Positions 35,643 through 45,135 of a DNA stretch of 64,000 nt are shown here, piece by piece. The stretch covers positions 248,001-312,000 of the forward strand of contig NZ_AP025477.1 of NCBI RefSeq assembly GCF_024347415.1, given 5' to 3'. How positions within the stretch are numbered: the first letter of the stretch is position 1; every line of letters starts with the position of its first letter. This DNA comes from Vibrio crassostreae (lineage in GTDB: Bacteria; Pseudomonadota; Gammaproteobacteria; Enterobacterales; Vibrionaceae). The translations under genes and the position numbers were made by a program. The notes beneath the pieces were generated by a model. That model saw only the letters and a list, made by a program, of their open reading frames with translations, was not told the DNA's origin and made no database searches.

Positions 35643-35929
35643 TTGTAAATGTTTCGTTATTGAACCATAAATTCAAGGGTTATATTTCTATTGAATAGCA
35701 AAACGCGCACCGTTTAATCGTCCTTGACGCATCAATTCACATCTTCTTAAAATTAGAGCGTATCAGTACGTGTTGATAGTGATAACAGAGATTTGAGTTT
35801 GTCTTTGATTGACATGGTGATGCTCCTTATACAACGTAAATTACCGCTAGCAGAAAAACTGAGCGGTAGTCAGGACGAGAGGCGGAGTTTAAAAGCCTTG
35901 CAATGGCAAGGCTTGTGGCGGTCTAGTGA
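35643..35929. other. Intergenic region after the unknown gene
   Basis: About 290 bases. On the minus strand an AAGGAG at 35823-35828 precedes an ATG (35812-35814) that opens a 20-codon frame beginning MSIKDKLKSL; a shift of frame would extend it through ELMRQGRLNGARF. This may be a small peptide or a gene remnant. A terminator-like hairpin is at 35893-35914. Confidence 0.4.
35893..35914 (-). terminator. Terminator-like hairpin at the end of the traD block
   Basis: 9-bp perfect stem (AAGCCTTGC) with a 4-base loop, followed on the minus strand by TTTTAAA. It lies 16 bases after the stop of the extended small frame downstream of traD. Confidence 0.6.
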
Positions 35930-36383
35930 TTAGCGGTTATCGTAAGGTTCTAGGGTGTAGCCTCTATGGTGCGTGCGTTGGATTAACCTTTTAGCGTCTC
36001 TATAAGTCAGCACGAGATGTCGCCAGTCGTTGCCGTCGAGCATATCAAGAACAAAGAGTGGTTCAGGTTGTTTTTTAGGTGGTGTGTTTTGGTGAGTGTT
36101 CGGTTTTTTTACTCGCGCTATGTTGGCGCTTGTGTTGGGCTCTTGGTTTCATAATCACCTTCCATTGTTGAGGAAACAACGTAAGGCAAGAAAGAAAAGC
36201 GGCATAGATTAGTATGCCGCTAGCTAAATAAATTGAAAAATGGGAGCTTTTCAAGATTAAGCTTGAAATTACACTGGAAGCAATGTGAGCAATGTCGTTT
36301 GAGTTATAGTAAGCCCATAATTCACATTCAGATATCCCCTCCAGAGTGTTTTTTAAGTTCCTCAAAACGTAATGACTATTCAT
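35930..36383 (-). CDS. Small membrane protein downstream of traD, possibly frameshifted
   Basis: The ATG at 36383 overlaps the traD stop by four bases, so the gene is probably translated with traD. The zero frame codes for 102 residues with one or two membrane segments (SSVISSLIL and IYLASGILIYAAFLSCL) followed by a basic tail, and stops at 36075-36077. At a run of seven A (36104-36110, minus strand) a +1 shift opens a further frame that reads through KKPNT, PLFVLDMLDGNDWRHLVLTYRDA and ends at 35930-35932. That downstream frame looks truly coding. Either the gene was broken at the homopolymer, or slippage or a sequencing error is involved. Unrecognised family. Confidence 0.55.
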
Positions 36384-38485
36384 TCCACCATTTCTCCCGA
36401 GTCCATTTCGATATCTTGAGATATCGCCGACTCTTCAAGCTCTTGCTGCGCTCGCTCTTTATGGTCACTGTCTGATTTGAGCTTTTCGGTCTCCTTGCTG
36501 GTTAACGCTTTGACCGTCTCACTTCGTTGTGCTTGTTGGATTTGGTCGGTTTCCAGCTTCATCTCTTCCGGCGTTTCAAACTGCTTGGCTTGGATTTCGG
36601 TGAGTGCATTCCGCTCTTCTTCGTTGAGGAGCATACCCGGGGCGACACACTCAAAGTAAATCGCTTTTTGATACGCCTTGGTCATGGCGGGCGATGGGGT
36701 GTAATTACGTTTGATAAAGGCCGGTGTCACATCTCGCATTTTATCAAAGTGCAAATCCAGTTGAGTGATGAAGCTGCTTCCTGGTACGCGAAGGTAACAT
36801 TGCAAATCATCCATGGCTTGGATTTCACTGCTAGAGATAACCGGTCGTGTCACCGTCTGGTGGCCAATCGATACCCCATCACGCAGTGCATTTGCACCGT
36901 AAGAAATGTGCTCTCTTGAGACGTCCACCTCTTGCTCACCCAAATCTTTGGATGAGATTTGCGCCATCTGCGCTGATGGTGCGCGAAAGTAAAAGCGAGA
37001 GTTGAGTAAATCAAAAATGACGTCCGCGGTATTTTTGCCGTAGGTTTTCACGAGCTGCGCATATGATTGGAGACCAATCACATAACAGCCCCCAAACTTA
37101 CGCACTTCTGAAATGATGTTATCAAGCTCAGGTAATTTATGTAGACTCGGCATCTCATCCATAATCACCCAGATACGGCGGTCTTCATCGGCTTTGAGTC
37201 CCAAGATAGCGTTAGAGGCAATGGCAAGCCAAGTCGAAATCAAAGGACGCAGAGAGGCGTGTTGCTGCGCGTTACTGGATAAGAATAAAAAGCCTTTTTG
37301 TTTATCATCTTGTACCCAATCGGTGATGGAAAACGGCTTGCGTTTGGGTTGGCCTTTATCGCCTTTTTCATCCAGTCCATCTAAAAAGCGTAGGCTCTTA
37401 ATGTAAGTGGCCAACACGGACTTAATCGAGATGGCGGTCTTTTTGATGTCCTTGGAGACTAAGGATGCCGACTCCGTACCTTGTAGGAAATTACCCAACG
37501 CTTCGAGCTCTGAGGTTAAAATCAGGCTAAGTAGCCTTGCGGTCGAGCAGGGCTTGTCATCTTGGCTCATGCGATACGCCGCACTTGAAAAGATAGTCCG
37601 AGCGGAATCAACCCAGAACGGATCGCCTTCCCCATGTTGCGGGATAAGCGCGTTCGCAATGTTTTCAAAATCAGGGGCATCCTTAGCATCACACCAGACG
37701 TTCCAATTGGCGCAGCGTTCATCAAAGGGATTGAGTAAGGTGTCTTGGGTAGGGTCAAAGAACTTGCTGGTAAAGGTGCAGCCTTTATCATAAATAATGG
37801 CTTTATCCCCACGTTTACGTATCCAGCGTAATAGTTTACGAAGCATGACGGATTTACCGACCCCTGTGGTGCCGTCGATGAGCATATGCTGAACTTCAAA
37901 CTCATGTTTAAACAAGGCCTGCCCATCCACTTTGAAATCAGAAATCCGCCCGTTACCTACGCCCTGTTTTTTGAGTTTCTTTGCCCGTTTTTTTAAATCG
38001 TTAGTGAGCACTTTGGGCTCGGCGTATTGAAAGCCTCGGACGTGAAAATCTTCACTTTGTTTTTCGCCTTGTCGTTTAAAGAAAGTCATGACGAGCAATA
38101 AGATGGTGAAAGCAATACCGATGCCAATCAAAAAGTTGATTTGTGCCTGGCGTATCACGTTATCGTAGAGATTGATGAGTTGGGTGTTTTCCAGTTGGGA
38201 AGCGAGAGTGCCAACGTAGCGTTTCCCGCCCCAGAAAGTCGTGACTTCGCTGTTAAGATCGTGCCCAAAGTTGGCATAGATATGATTGCGCCAGTAGTAG
38301 AACACAGACCAAAAGGCGTTATCGGGCGCGCGTAGCCAGGTAAGAACGCCAGTGAGCGCTATCACCGACCAAATGGCGGCGTAGACTAAAGTATTGTTGA
38401 CTTGAAAGAACATCCGAATGGAGTGAAAAGTAATTTGTCCGCCACGGGTAAAGTGGTTGCCGGACGCGCGTTTAGGTCTAGGCAT
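36380..38485 (-). CDS. traD: TraD, type IV coupling protein
   Basis: 701 residues, close to F TraD (717). Two membrane segments near residues 31-49 and 115-135 precede a cytoplasmic VirD4-like ATPase, with Walker A IDGTTGVGKSVM near residue 208 and Walker B WVIMDEMPSLHK near residue 447. TraD links the relaxosome to the mating channel and pumps DNA. It is transcribed alone with the small membrane protein and lies about 1.6 kb from traI on the same strand, whereas F has traD directly before traI. Confidence 0.92.
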   Translation of the reverse strand: MPRPKRASGNHFTRGGQITFHSIRMFFQVNNTLVYAAIWSVIALTGVLTWLRAPDNAFWSVFYYWRNHIYANFGHDLNSEVTTFWGGKRYVGTLASQLENTQLINLYDNVIRQAQINFLIGIGIAFTILLLVMTFFKRQGEKQSEDFHVRGFQYAEPKVLTNDLKKRAKKLKKQGVGNGRISDFKVDGQALFKHEFEVQHMLIDGTTGVGKSVMLRKLLRWIRKRGDKAIIYDKGCTFTSKFFDPTQDTLLNPFDERCANWNVWCDAKDAPDFENIANALIPQHGEGDPFWVDSARTIFSSAAYRMSQDDKPCSTARLLSLILTSELEALGNFLQGTESASLVSKDIKKTAISIKSVLATYIKSLRFLDGLDEKGDKGQPKRKPFSITDWVQDDKQKGFLFLSSNAQQHASLRPLISTWLAIASNAILGLKADEDRRIWVIMDEMPSLHKLPELDNIISEVRKFGGCYVIGLQSYAQLVKTYGKNTADVIFDLLNSRFYFRAPSAQMAQISSKDLGEQEVDVSREHISYGANALRDGVSIGHQTVTRPVISSSEIQAMDDLQCYLRVPGSSFITQLDLHFDKMRDVTPAFIKRNYTPSPAMTKAYQKAIYFECVAPGMLLNEEERNALTEIQAKQFETPEEMKLETDQIQQAQRSETVKALTSKETEKLKSDSDHKERAQQELEESAISQDIEMDSGEMVE

Positions 38486-38681
38486 CGTGGTTCCTTTAGA
38501 GTGAAATGGAGTACTTTTTTAGATAATTACCTGCGTATGCAGATGAGCTGGCCAACAATTGAACGGTTTTTGGCTAATGGTATTGCGGTGTAGGGCTCTG
38601 AGATGAAAAAAATTTACGCATGCAGAAGGTAAGTCACGGATGTTCACCTCTCCGACGGGGTGGGGAGTCTAGAGCCCCGAC

Positions 38682-38870
38682 ATGCTGGAAAAACTTGGGT
38701 GGTTTTATTTCCTTGCGCTGATAATCCTCACGGTCTCGAACTTGGTCAGCGTTATGCTCGAAACCTTCAAAGCAATCCTGATTACTATTTTTAGGAAGAA
38801 AAGCGAAATTGGTCTCTGTGTAATAGAGATGGTGATCTTTATGCTAATGATGGGCATTACCGGACAGTGA
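38682..38870 (+). CDS. Small hydrophobic protein, uncertain
   Basis: 62 residues, with two hydrophobic segments (WFYFLALIILTVSNLVSVML and IVIFMLMMGI-like) and a basic middle. It could be a small inner-membrane protein. The ribosome-binding site is weak, and a GC-rich stem-prone region lies before it. No homologue recognised. It is divergent from traD, at the start of the cargo region. Confidence 0.35.
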   Translation: MLEKLGWFYFLALIILTVSNLVSVMLETFKAILITIFRKKSEIGLCVIEMVIFMLMMGITGQ

Positions 38871-39046
38871 TTGGTCGAGTGTTTTTGGAAACGAATGGCT
38901 TTGAGCCTATGATTAAAAATGTCCTCGTTGCTTATTACGCTGGGTAGTGTCCATCGTATTCGTATTTTCCCGCGTCGGCTGATTTTAAGGCGATTTCACG
39001 GTAAATTTGTTAGAATGATAACGTTCCTTAATGACCTTCAACTTCT

Positions 39047-39319
39047 ATGAATGACCAACTAACCCCAATCAACAAAGACCATTTAAAAAAACTTATCCGA
39101 GCAGAACTGGAACCGACATGGTTTGATAAACAATCAGTTAGCCCTGATATGTCTTGGGTGACTCCTGCTGTGTTTGAAATATTGTTTACTGAGTTGATAA
39201 CTCATACGCGCGGTAATCAGTCTAAGGCTGCTAGGGTTTTAGGGATTAACAGAGGTAATTTCACCAAAAAGTTAAATCAGATCACAACTCGTGAATTTGG
39301 AGCGGATGAGAGCTTATAA
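39047..39319 (+). CDS. Fis-like DNA-binding protein
   Basis: 90 residues. The C-terminal helix-turn-helix region, THTRGNQSKAARVLGINRGNF, is very close to the Fis C-terminus (RGNQ, AA, GINRG, KKL). Length is close to Fis (98). Fis bends DNA and controls many promoters; this copy may silence or regulate element genes, or mimic host Fis. No convincing ribosome-binding site, so the start is uncertain. A mobile-element Fis paralogue is notable. Confidence 0.75.
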   Translation: MNDQLTPINKDHLKKLIRAELEPTWFDKQSVSPDMSWVTPAVFEILFTELITHTRGNQSKAARVLGINRGNFTKKLNQITTREFGADESL

Positions 39320-39732
39320 GTAGGTATCCGCCTATTGGTACCCTAACGAGGGTGAAGAGATTAACCAACCCCCCATTACCTCTCAAGAAATCAATGGCAG
39401 TTGCTCTAATTCTCGCTTCAAGGAGCACTGGCGGTAATATACTCCAATTGCAAAGTAACCATCATTGGGCTCTTTTAGAAGTCAACTAATATACCCGCCT
39501 ATTAGTGTCGCGGTAAGTTTTATAATTGGCGCTTTTTACTTCAATTTGAAAACAATTATCGGCATTTTTAGGTGATTTCGATCTATTTAGTACCATGAGT
39601 ATAAACTCAATCTACGAAGGTTTTAGACAGGTCACGCCCAAACTTTGTGGATAACTGCTTTAATTTGTTATAAAAAAAATAATGTTAGGTTGGAATTTAA
39701 CGAAGCAAGCAAAACGGAAGGCCAAATCAACC
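39320..39732. other. Intergenic region upstream of the unknown gene
   Basis: About 410 bases. Two related motifs containing CCGCCTATT occur at 39328-39338 and 39490-39500 with nearby GGTACC/TAGTG sequence. At 39609-39626 a sequence CTACGAAGGTTTTAGACA resembles 42152-42169 beyond the insertion sequence (15 of 18 bases). No gene seen. Confidence 0.4.
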
Positions 39733-40320
39733 ATGGAAAAGATAATTCATTACGATATTCAAAAGGTTAAAGTTAGAAGCGATAAAGAAAGCACTCGACT
39801 GACCAGCCAATGGGATCAGGTTCTACAAATCTGTTGTGACAAGCCACTCGGAGAGATCGCGAGAGCAAGATTAGCGTTTAACCTTGTCGATTACATCACA
39901 AGTGAAGATCTACCTTTTCGCTTATTCATCACACGCGCACCACAAGCTATGGCCACCATAGGCGAGGAAACACGAGTGTATAAAGAGCATCGAGTTATTA
40001 ATGGTAAACAAAGCGGAATGATTTACGCCAAAAGCGAACAAATGTTACCAAAAGAAATTCACTATACGAATGAGTTTGTGGCAACCCGCTACGTTGCTGG
40101 GACAAAAACACCACTCTCTGCCACCTCCCTCGTTGATTGCCTCAAGGCTGGAGATGTCATAACACCACTCGATGGTATCTTGTTTTTAGGCTGTAAACGA
40201 ATCGCCAGTGATATAGCACGTCTTAAAAAAATCGAACCCACCATGAACATCGAAATGAAACGTATCGAAGTATCAGACAACTTCACAGGCACAACAAGAA
40301 AGATGGCAAGTTACGAATGA
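39733..40320 (+). CDS. Unknown protein
   Basis: 195 residues from the ATG at 39733 (GGAAG twelve bases before it; the frame itself is open from 39682). Soluble with no signal peptide and no motif I can name. The middle (FRLFITRAPQAMATIG, YAKSEQMLPKEI) has a distant look of chorismate-lyase-like proteins, too weak to claim. It ends 71 bases before the insertion sequence. Confidence 0.5.
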   Translation: MEKIIHYDIQKVKVRSDKESTRLTSQWDQVLQICCDKPLGEIARARLAFNLVDYITSEDLPFRLFITRAPQAMATIGEETRVYKEHRVINGKQSGMIYAKSEQMLPKEIHYTNEFVATRYVAGTKTPLSATSLVDCLKAGDVITPLDGILFLGCKRIASDIARLKKIEPTMNIEMKRIEVSDNFTGTTRKMASYE

Positions 40321-40391
40321 ATAACGAGGCGTAAACGATTGCCACATGCATTAACGAACACAACAGATATAACACACGGGCGAAAATTCAG

Positions 40392-42131
40392 TGTCATTAC
40401 TGAGGGAACATGACGGGATAAGTACCAACCGATTCTGTCATTGCCTTTATATTCTAGTATTCATATCGTTCAACTGCCTCACACATCGATACTCATTGAT
40501 TGGGATTGCTTGATTCTCATCTCTCGTGTATTGAGCTTTTCTCTTTTCCAGATAGTCTGGATGGTACTGATACTCACGGTAATGTTTTCTTGTTTGAGTA
40601 GTTTCATCACTTGTATCGACGTATTATGCGGGTTGAGTAACGTCAACTCGATAATCCTATCTTCGGTGCTCTCTGGGATTGCGTTTTTACTGCGCTTCAG
40701 TGGCTTATTAATCCGTTTGAGGCCAAGTGGCCCTTCCTCTTCCATTATTTGCTGATAGGTATATAAGGTTTGGCGTGAGCAACCTAAGATACGAGCGGCT
40801 TTAGAGACACTACCAAGCTCTGCAACCAACTCCAGAGCCTCTATTTTACGTTGTACCTCTTTGCCGTATTCGTTGCATTTACGTGGCTCTACTAACTCAG
40901 TAATGTCTAACCGTCGATGACCGAAGTAAGCAGAGAAGGTACCATCGAACTGACATCGTATTTCTACTTTTTGGTTCTCTATGGAGTAACGTACTGGCGA
41001 GTCGATAACGTACATTTTGTTATCAAAGCTAAACGTGTGGTCACGTCGTATCGTTCGATATTCTTTCTGTACGCAGATGCTGTTAAGGTCTAGGTCAGGT
41101 GGCAACGACTTGAACGCAGAGCTCGATTTAGTCGCCTGAACCATCACATTATTCACCCAGTATTTGGGGATAAACTCCTCTTGTAAGTATCGGTTTGCGC
41201 TCTCCATGTCAGCGATGTTATTGAGGCGCAGTTCGGGGACAAGGCGGTCTTGGAAGGTGTCGAAGGCTCGTTCGATTCGTCCCTTCCCTTGAGGTGAGTT
41301 GGCGAAGATAATTTCGATACCGAGTTCATCACAAGCTCGCTGCATTTGCGAGAAGTTGCTGCGTTTCGGCCCACCAAAGATACCTGCTCGATCCACGTAG
41401 AGAGTTTTGAATATGCCTCGCTTTTCAATATAAGCTCGCATCACCTTCATACAGCCTTCGGTGGTCTCTGAAGGGAAGAACTGCGCATGAATATCACTAG
41501 TAGCGTCATCAATGATGGCAATCAAGCAAGACTTCTCATCACCAAACCAGCGATGAGGGCTGCCATCCATTTGCAGCATAAGCCCAGGCAACGGCATACG
41601 CTCTCGATACTTCCTTACTCGACTTCTACGGCGTTTAGAACGCTTCACATGGTGAATGTCATGAGCCCAAGAACGCAACGTTTCACGCTTAATCGACAGT
41701 CCTTCATTTTTGCTCAAAAGCTCCGAGAGATGTTGAAGATTAAAGTCGTAGTACTTGGTTTGAATGAGGGCTTGAACCTCCTTCTTGAGTGACTCAGGGA
41801 TTTTATTGATGGGAGCACGACCAGTGTTACCATGAACCACGAACCGAATGCCTTCCTTGCGATAGCGACTCAAGTAACGTTCAACGGTTCTTCGTGATTT
41901 TTGCAGTAATTGCGTGGCACTATTGATAGTAATTTTGCCATCAATGACTTTGCTAATGATATCGACAGTAAACTGTGATTTTGAATCCATATAGAACATC
42001 CTTAGCATCCTTTAAAGCTCATTTGATTACTTTAAAAAGTACGCTAAATCAGTCCCGACATTTTCCCTCGGTAGTTATTGTAATGACAAAGTCGCTTGGT
42101 AATTAAGGTACGACAGAATCGCTTGGTGATC
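40392..42131. mobile_element. Insertion sequence with DDE transposase
   Basis: A roughly 1.74-kb element flanked by 20-bp exact direct repeats (ACACACGGGCGAAA start; 40372-40391 and 42132-42151), probably target duplications. The ends are complex: TGTCATTAC at the left edge recurs inverted at 42079-42087, followed on both sides by a GAGGGAA and CGGGA pattern. A sixteen-base unit of type ACCAAsCGATTCTGTC is repeated (40424-40439, and inverted at 42085-42100 and 42112-42127), likely transposase binding sites. Boundaries are inferred. Confidence 0.65.
40479..42008 (-). CDS. Transposase with integrase-core (DDE) domain
   Basis: 509 residues. The N-terminal helix-turn-helix (INSATQLLQKSRRTVERYL) is followed by a retroviral-integrase-type catalytic core with MLQMDGSPHRW near residue 152, VDRAGIF near 202 and SPQGKGRIERAF near 247, giving the D, D and E residues. 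A second helix-turn-helix (VSKAARILGCSRQTLYTY) is near residue 410. This fits ISNCY-type or related IS481/IS30-like transposases. The frame appears intact. Confidence 0.9.
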   Translation of the reverse strand: MLRMFYMDSKSQFTVDIISKVIDGKITINSATQLLQKSRRTVERYLSRYRKEGIRFVVHGNTGRAPINKIPESLKKEVQALIQTKYYDFNLQHLSELLSKNEGLSIKRETLRSWAHDIHHVKRSKRRRSRVRKYRERMPLPGLMLQMDGSPHRWFGDEKSCLIAIIDDATSDIHAQFFPSETTEGCMKVMRAYIEKRGIFKTLYVDRAGIFGGPKRSNFSQMQRACDELGIEIIFANSPQGKGRIERAFDTFQDRLVPELRLNNIADMESANRYLQEEFIPKYWVNNVMVQATKSSSAFKSLPPDLDLNSICVQKEYRTIRRDHTFSFDNKMYVIDSPVRYSIENQKVEIRCQFDGTFSAYFGHRRLDITELVEPRKCNEYGKEVQRKIEALELVAELGSVSKAARILGCSRQTLYTYQQIMEEEGPLGLKRINKPLKRSKNAIPESTEDRIIELTLLNPHNTSIQVMKLLKQENITVSISTIQTIWKREKLNTREMRIKQSQSMSIDV

Positions 42132-42238
42132 ACACACGGGCGAAAATTCAGCTTACGAAGGTTCTGGACATTTTTGAGTTAAAGCTTTAACTCTAACGTG
42201 GTCGTTTTGGATAAAGATTTCTATGGGTTAACGGCCTG

Positions 42239-42964
42239 TTATAAGTTTGCTAGATGATGAAAACTTTTAATCCTATGAGGGGGAATAACTTCTGCATTCG
42301 AATTATAGAAAGTATTAGCACTTTCACCAGCATCTAATTCTGACTCACCATCCACCATCAGTTTCAGAAAGAACAAAGCTTTAAATACCTCGTCTCCTCG
42401 AGGTTTAGAAGTAAAAGAAACTAAGTATGGTTTTGTAACTTCCTGAAAACGGAATACAAGCTCTTTATAGTTTTTTCCAAGTAAAGTTCCTGCAATATCT
42501 TCAACCAACTCAGGTGCATCAGTATAGTTGTGGTTTGCTCCTGGAGCTTGAATAGCAACTGTCTTTATGAGGAAGGCAAATGGTCCTTCATCATGGTCAC
42601 CATTTTTCCCAGACATAGATAGGGAAAAAGGATTAGAACCAGATTTTTCTAAACCAGATGCCAATGAAGACAACCTTTGAACTAACTGACCTTTGACTAA
42701 ACTTTTCGTAAGAATCCCATATTCTCTAAATGATTTATGATCTTCAACACGAGTGCCATGAAACCACAGTATTTCGAGTTCACTATCAGGCTCACCGAGC
42801 TTTTCTCGAGCAGCACTTTCAACATTCTTTTCGAGTGTATAGTAATCGATTTGTTTGTCATTTTTGACACTTTTGAGTACTGAAATGAGATCTTCTTCTG
42901 TTGTATGGAAAGCATCACAAAGTGACCGTTTTACAGATTCATAAGACGAACAGTCTAAAATCAT
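42239..42964 (-). CDS. Unknown protein with HGT motif, possible defence-type enzyme
   Basis: 241 residues from the ATG at 42964, which has AAGGAG seven bases before it. The frame extends to 43072 with a hydrophobic leader, but no start signal there. The motif WFHGTRVEDHKSF near residue 67 with GILTKS close by recalls the start of ADP-ribosyltransferase-type folds (H-x-T), a resemblance only. A DEGPFAFLI motif lies further on. It follows a SEC-C gene on the same strand, 142 bases downstream of it. Function unknown. Confidence 0.6.
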   Translation of the reverse strand: MILDCSSYESVKRSLCDAFHTTEEDLISVLKSVKNDKQIDYYTLEKNVESAAREKLGEPDSELEILWFHGTRVEDHKSFREYGILTKSLVKGQLVQRLSSLASGLEKSGSNPFSLSMSGKNGDHDEGPFAFLIKTVAIQAPGANHNYTDAPELVEDIAGTLLGKNYKELVFRFQEVTKPYLVSFTSKPRGDEVFKALFFLKLMVDGESELDAGESANTFYNSNAEVIPPHRIKSFHHLANL

Positions 42965-43106
42965 ATCTATCTCCTTACTCGAAATTTTGATTAAAACGAA
43001 TAGCGCTGCATTATATGTGAGCAACGCTACCACGAAACTTAGCCATACCAGCATAAACACTAAACCCAACACTCAAATGACAAATGCCAAGCGTTGAGAA
43101 TCACTC

Positions 43107-44288
43107 TTAAATGCTGATTATCTCCACAATATCGCCTGTAACAGTTACACTTACTAAGTCATCGTACTCGAAGGTCTTGGTGTAGTTCTCTGAAATAGCC
43201 AATGCGTATATCTTTTCTTGTACCTCAGAGGGCAAAGACGACCACCAAGACAGCTTGAAAAAACAATTTTCTGTATAAGCAAAAATCGATTTCATCAACC
43301 ACGACTTAACAAACTCATTGCCTTTCGATATAAGATCTTTTACATATGCGTCGATAACGCCATGTTCAGATAAATACGAAATTACATATGCTGCATTCCC
43401 ATCGATTGCTACCGTAGAAAGAGCAATATGTTGAAAATTATCATTTGGATTCCCTTTATTCTGCATTTTATTATGGTTTAAGTCGTAATAAGGAGATATA
43501 GAAGCACATACAGCGATAGTGAGAGGAGCATCAAATTTAATTACGTATGATGTTATTCGACTAAAATCCTTACTTTCATATGCTGTTTCATAAGCTAGTT
43601 TTATTCGCTCAATATCTTCAAATCCTTTTCTTACATTTTGTCTGCTGATATACAGTTTTTCTTGAATCAAAACTTGTTGATAAAGCTCTAACCCTTTATC
43701 GATGTTTTCTGCTTGCCATTCAACGGCTTCCATCGCTGCTTTTTTTTGGTAATACTCATGACAAACGGCGCGGTACGAGCTAGCCCAAGAATTGGGCAAA
43801 CTTGGGTGAAATTCCTCTAACTCTATGGCTTTAAATAGCTCTGTATCGTGGTAATGACAGAAGCCATAGAAGATAGAGGCCTCTTTTTTAACACCCGTTT
43901 TTAGCTTTCGAGTTTCTTCAAAACCCGTAAGGTTTCGATAGAATGTTCCGACATGACCACTTTCAGCTAAACTCGACAGAACACGCCCACGTTGAATTGT
44001 GTGTGCACCTTTGATCGGTAACTGGCAATTACTAGAATCAAACGATGCACAACAGTACTTTTTACTATCAAAGATTTTATTAATAGCAATCCGTATTTCA
44101 TGCTCATTAAGCAATCGTTCATTTAAGCGATGCTCATGACATTCGCCAAATTTTTTGCCACTTGGACACCAACAAAGATCGTTCAACTTTGTATTGGCTG
44201 CTGCCATTACGTCATGAGCAAACTCTACCTTACTTTGAGAATCAAATCCTTTAACGACTTCACTCAGAGTGGACTTTATATCAAACAT
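43107..44288 (-). CDS. SEC-C motif protein of unknown function
   Basis: 393 residues from the ATG at 44288, with GGAG seven bases before it (an in-frame TTG opens the frame at 44300). A Cys/His cluster near residues 36-50, CWCPSGKKFGECHEH, fits the SEC-C zinc-binding motif. No catalytic motif visible. SEC-C domains occur in SecA and in many small defence or toxin proteins. It is followed on the same strand by the HGT-motif gene, so the pair may be a functional unit. Confidence 0.65.
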   Translation of the reverse strand: MFDIKSTLSEVVKGFDSQSKVEFAHDVMAAANTKLNDLCWCPSGKKFGECHEHRLNERLLNEHEIRIAINKIFDSKKYCCASFDSSNCQLPIKGAHTIQRGRVLSSLAESGHVGTFYRNLTGFEETRKLKTGVKKEASIFYGFCHYHDTELFKAIELEEFHPSLPNSWASSYRAVCHEYYQKKAAMEAVEWQAENIDKGLELYQQVLIQEKLYISRQNVRKGFEDIERIKLAYETAYESKDFSRITSYVIKFDAPLTIAVCASISPYYDLNHNKMQNKGNPNDNFQHIALSTVAIDGNAAYVISYLSEHGVIDAYVKDLISKGNEFVKSWLMKSIFAYTENCFFKLSWWSSLPSEVQEKIYALAISENYTKTFEYDDLVSVTVTGDIVEIISI

Positions 44289-44597
44289 ACTGAACTCCAA
44301 CTAGCAGCATTTAAGAGTATCTTTTAACTAGACACATTCCATGTAATTGTAGAGAAACACCCAGAAAAATCACGTATCATATTGTTTTTATTACTGAATA
44401 ATGAAACAAAAATTTAAGAGGAAGGCAGTGTCGGTATTACATCCTATACAAAACTAACTACATATTTAGTTATTAGAAAAAATAGGGCAAGTGATGACAA
44501 AATAAATATGTCCCAAATCTTAAGCTGGCACACTTTGGGGCATTTTCGAGCTAGAAAATGCCACGCGTAAATGTGACAAGAGAAGGGCTCATATGTG
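44289..44597. other. Intergenic region with hairpin
   Basis: About 310 bases without a supported gene. It contains a perfect 9-bp stem (GGCATTTTC, arms 44539-44547 and 44554-44562, 6-base loop) just after the stop of the 44598-45029 gene, probably its terminator. Confidence 0.5.
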
Positions 44598-45029
44598 TTA
44601 CGTATCTTGTCGCTTAAGTTCTTTAACACCTTTTTCAGTTTTCCAGTTGGTAAGATGCTCAGCTAAGTGGTTAATCTCAGCAACTGCAATTACTGCTAAA
44701 GTTTGATCATTGGATTCAATTTTTTTGATAGCTTTTTGAGAAGAATGTAACGCAAGAATTACACCATATGATTGGTAATCTTTAAAACCATCGGGTGACT
44801 TAAGCTGAATATTGACACCGTTTTTGGATATGATTTCGTATCTTCTAAGTTTATTCTTTTCGACTTCAGTAAAGATTTTCTCTAGAAACTGACTGCTAGT
44901 ACCTATGTTATTAACTAAGATTGTTATTGGCGCATTCTTTTCTCGAGCAATCTTTGCTGCGAAAATATAAGCAGCGTTAAGTTCATCTCCTGAAATTAAT
45001 TCTGGTGAAAAATAAGCGAACCTTTCCAT
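44598..45029 (-). CDS. Unknown small protein
   Basis: 143 residues from the ATG at 45029, with GGAG nine bases before it; upstream in-frame methionines give up to 148. Soluble. An N-terminal region (NAAYIFAAKIAREKNAPITILVNN) looks like a Rossmann-type strand and helix. No motif I can name. It may be expressed alone and is followed by a hairpin at 44539-44562. Confidence 0.5.
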   Translation of the reverse strand: MERFAYFSPELISGDELNAAYIFAAKIAREKNAPITILVNNIGTSSQFLEKIFTEVEKNKLRRYEIISKNGVNIQLKSPDGFKDYQSYGVILALHSSQKAIKKIESNDQTLAVIAVAEINHLAEHLTNWKTEKGVKELKRQDT

Positions 45030-45135
45030 ATTCATCATCTCCATTTTTATATTGTTCGACGCCTACCGTTCGAACAACGGGCGTTTACTAACCCAAATTT
45101 ATTGAAATACCTGAATCACTGCGTTAGAGTCACAG

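Noticed and set aside
39733..40320. Chorismate-lyase-like assignment of the unknown protein
   Set aside because: Resemblance is too weak and no catalytic residues can be matched by eye.
44444..44629. 61-codon frame overlapping the 44598-45029 gene
   Set aside because: It overlaps the hairpin and the neighbour's 3' end and has no start signal.
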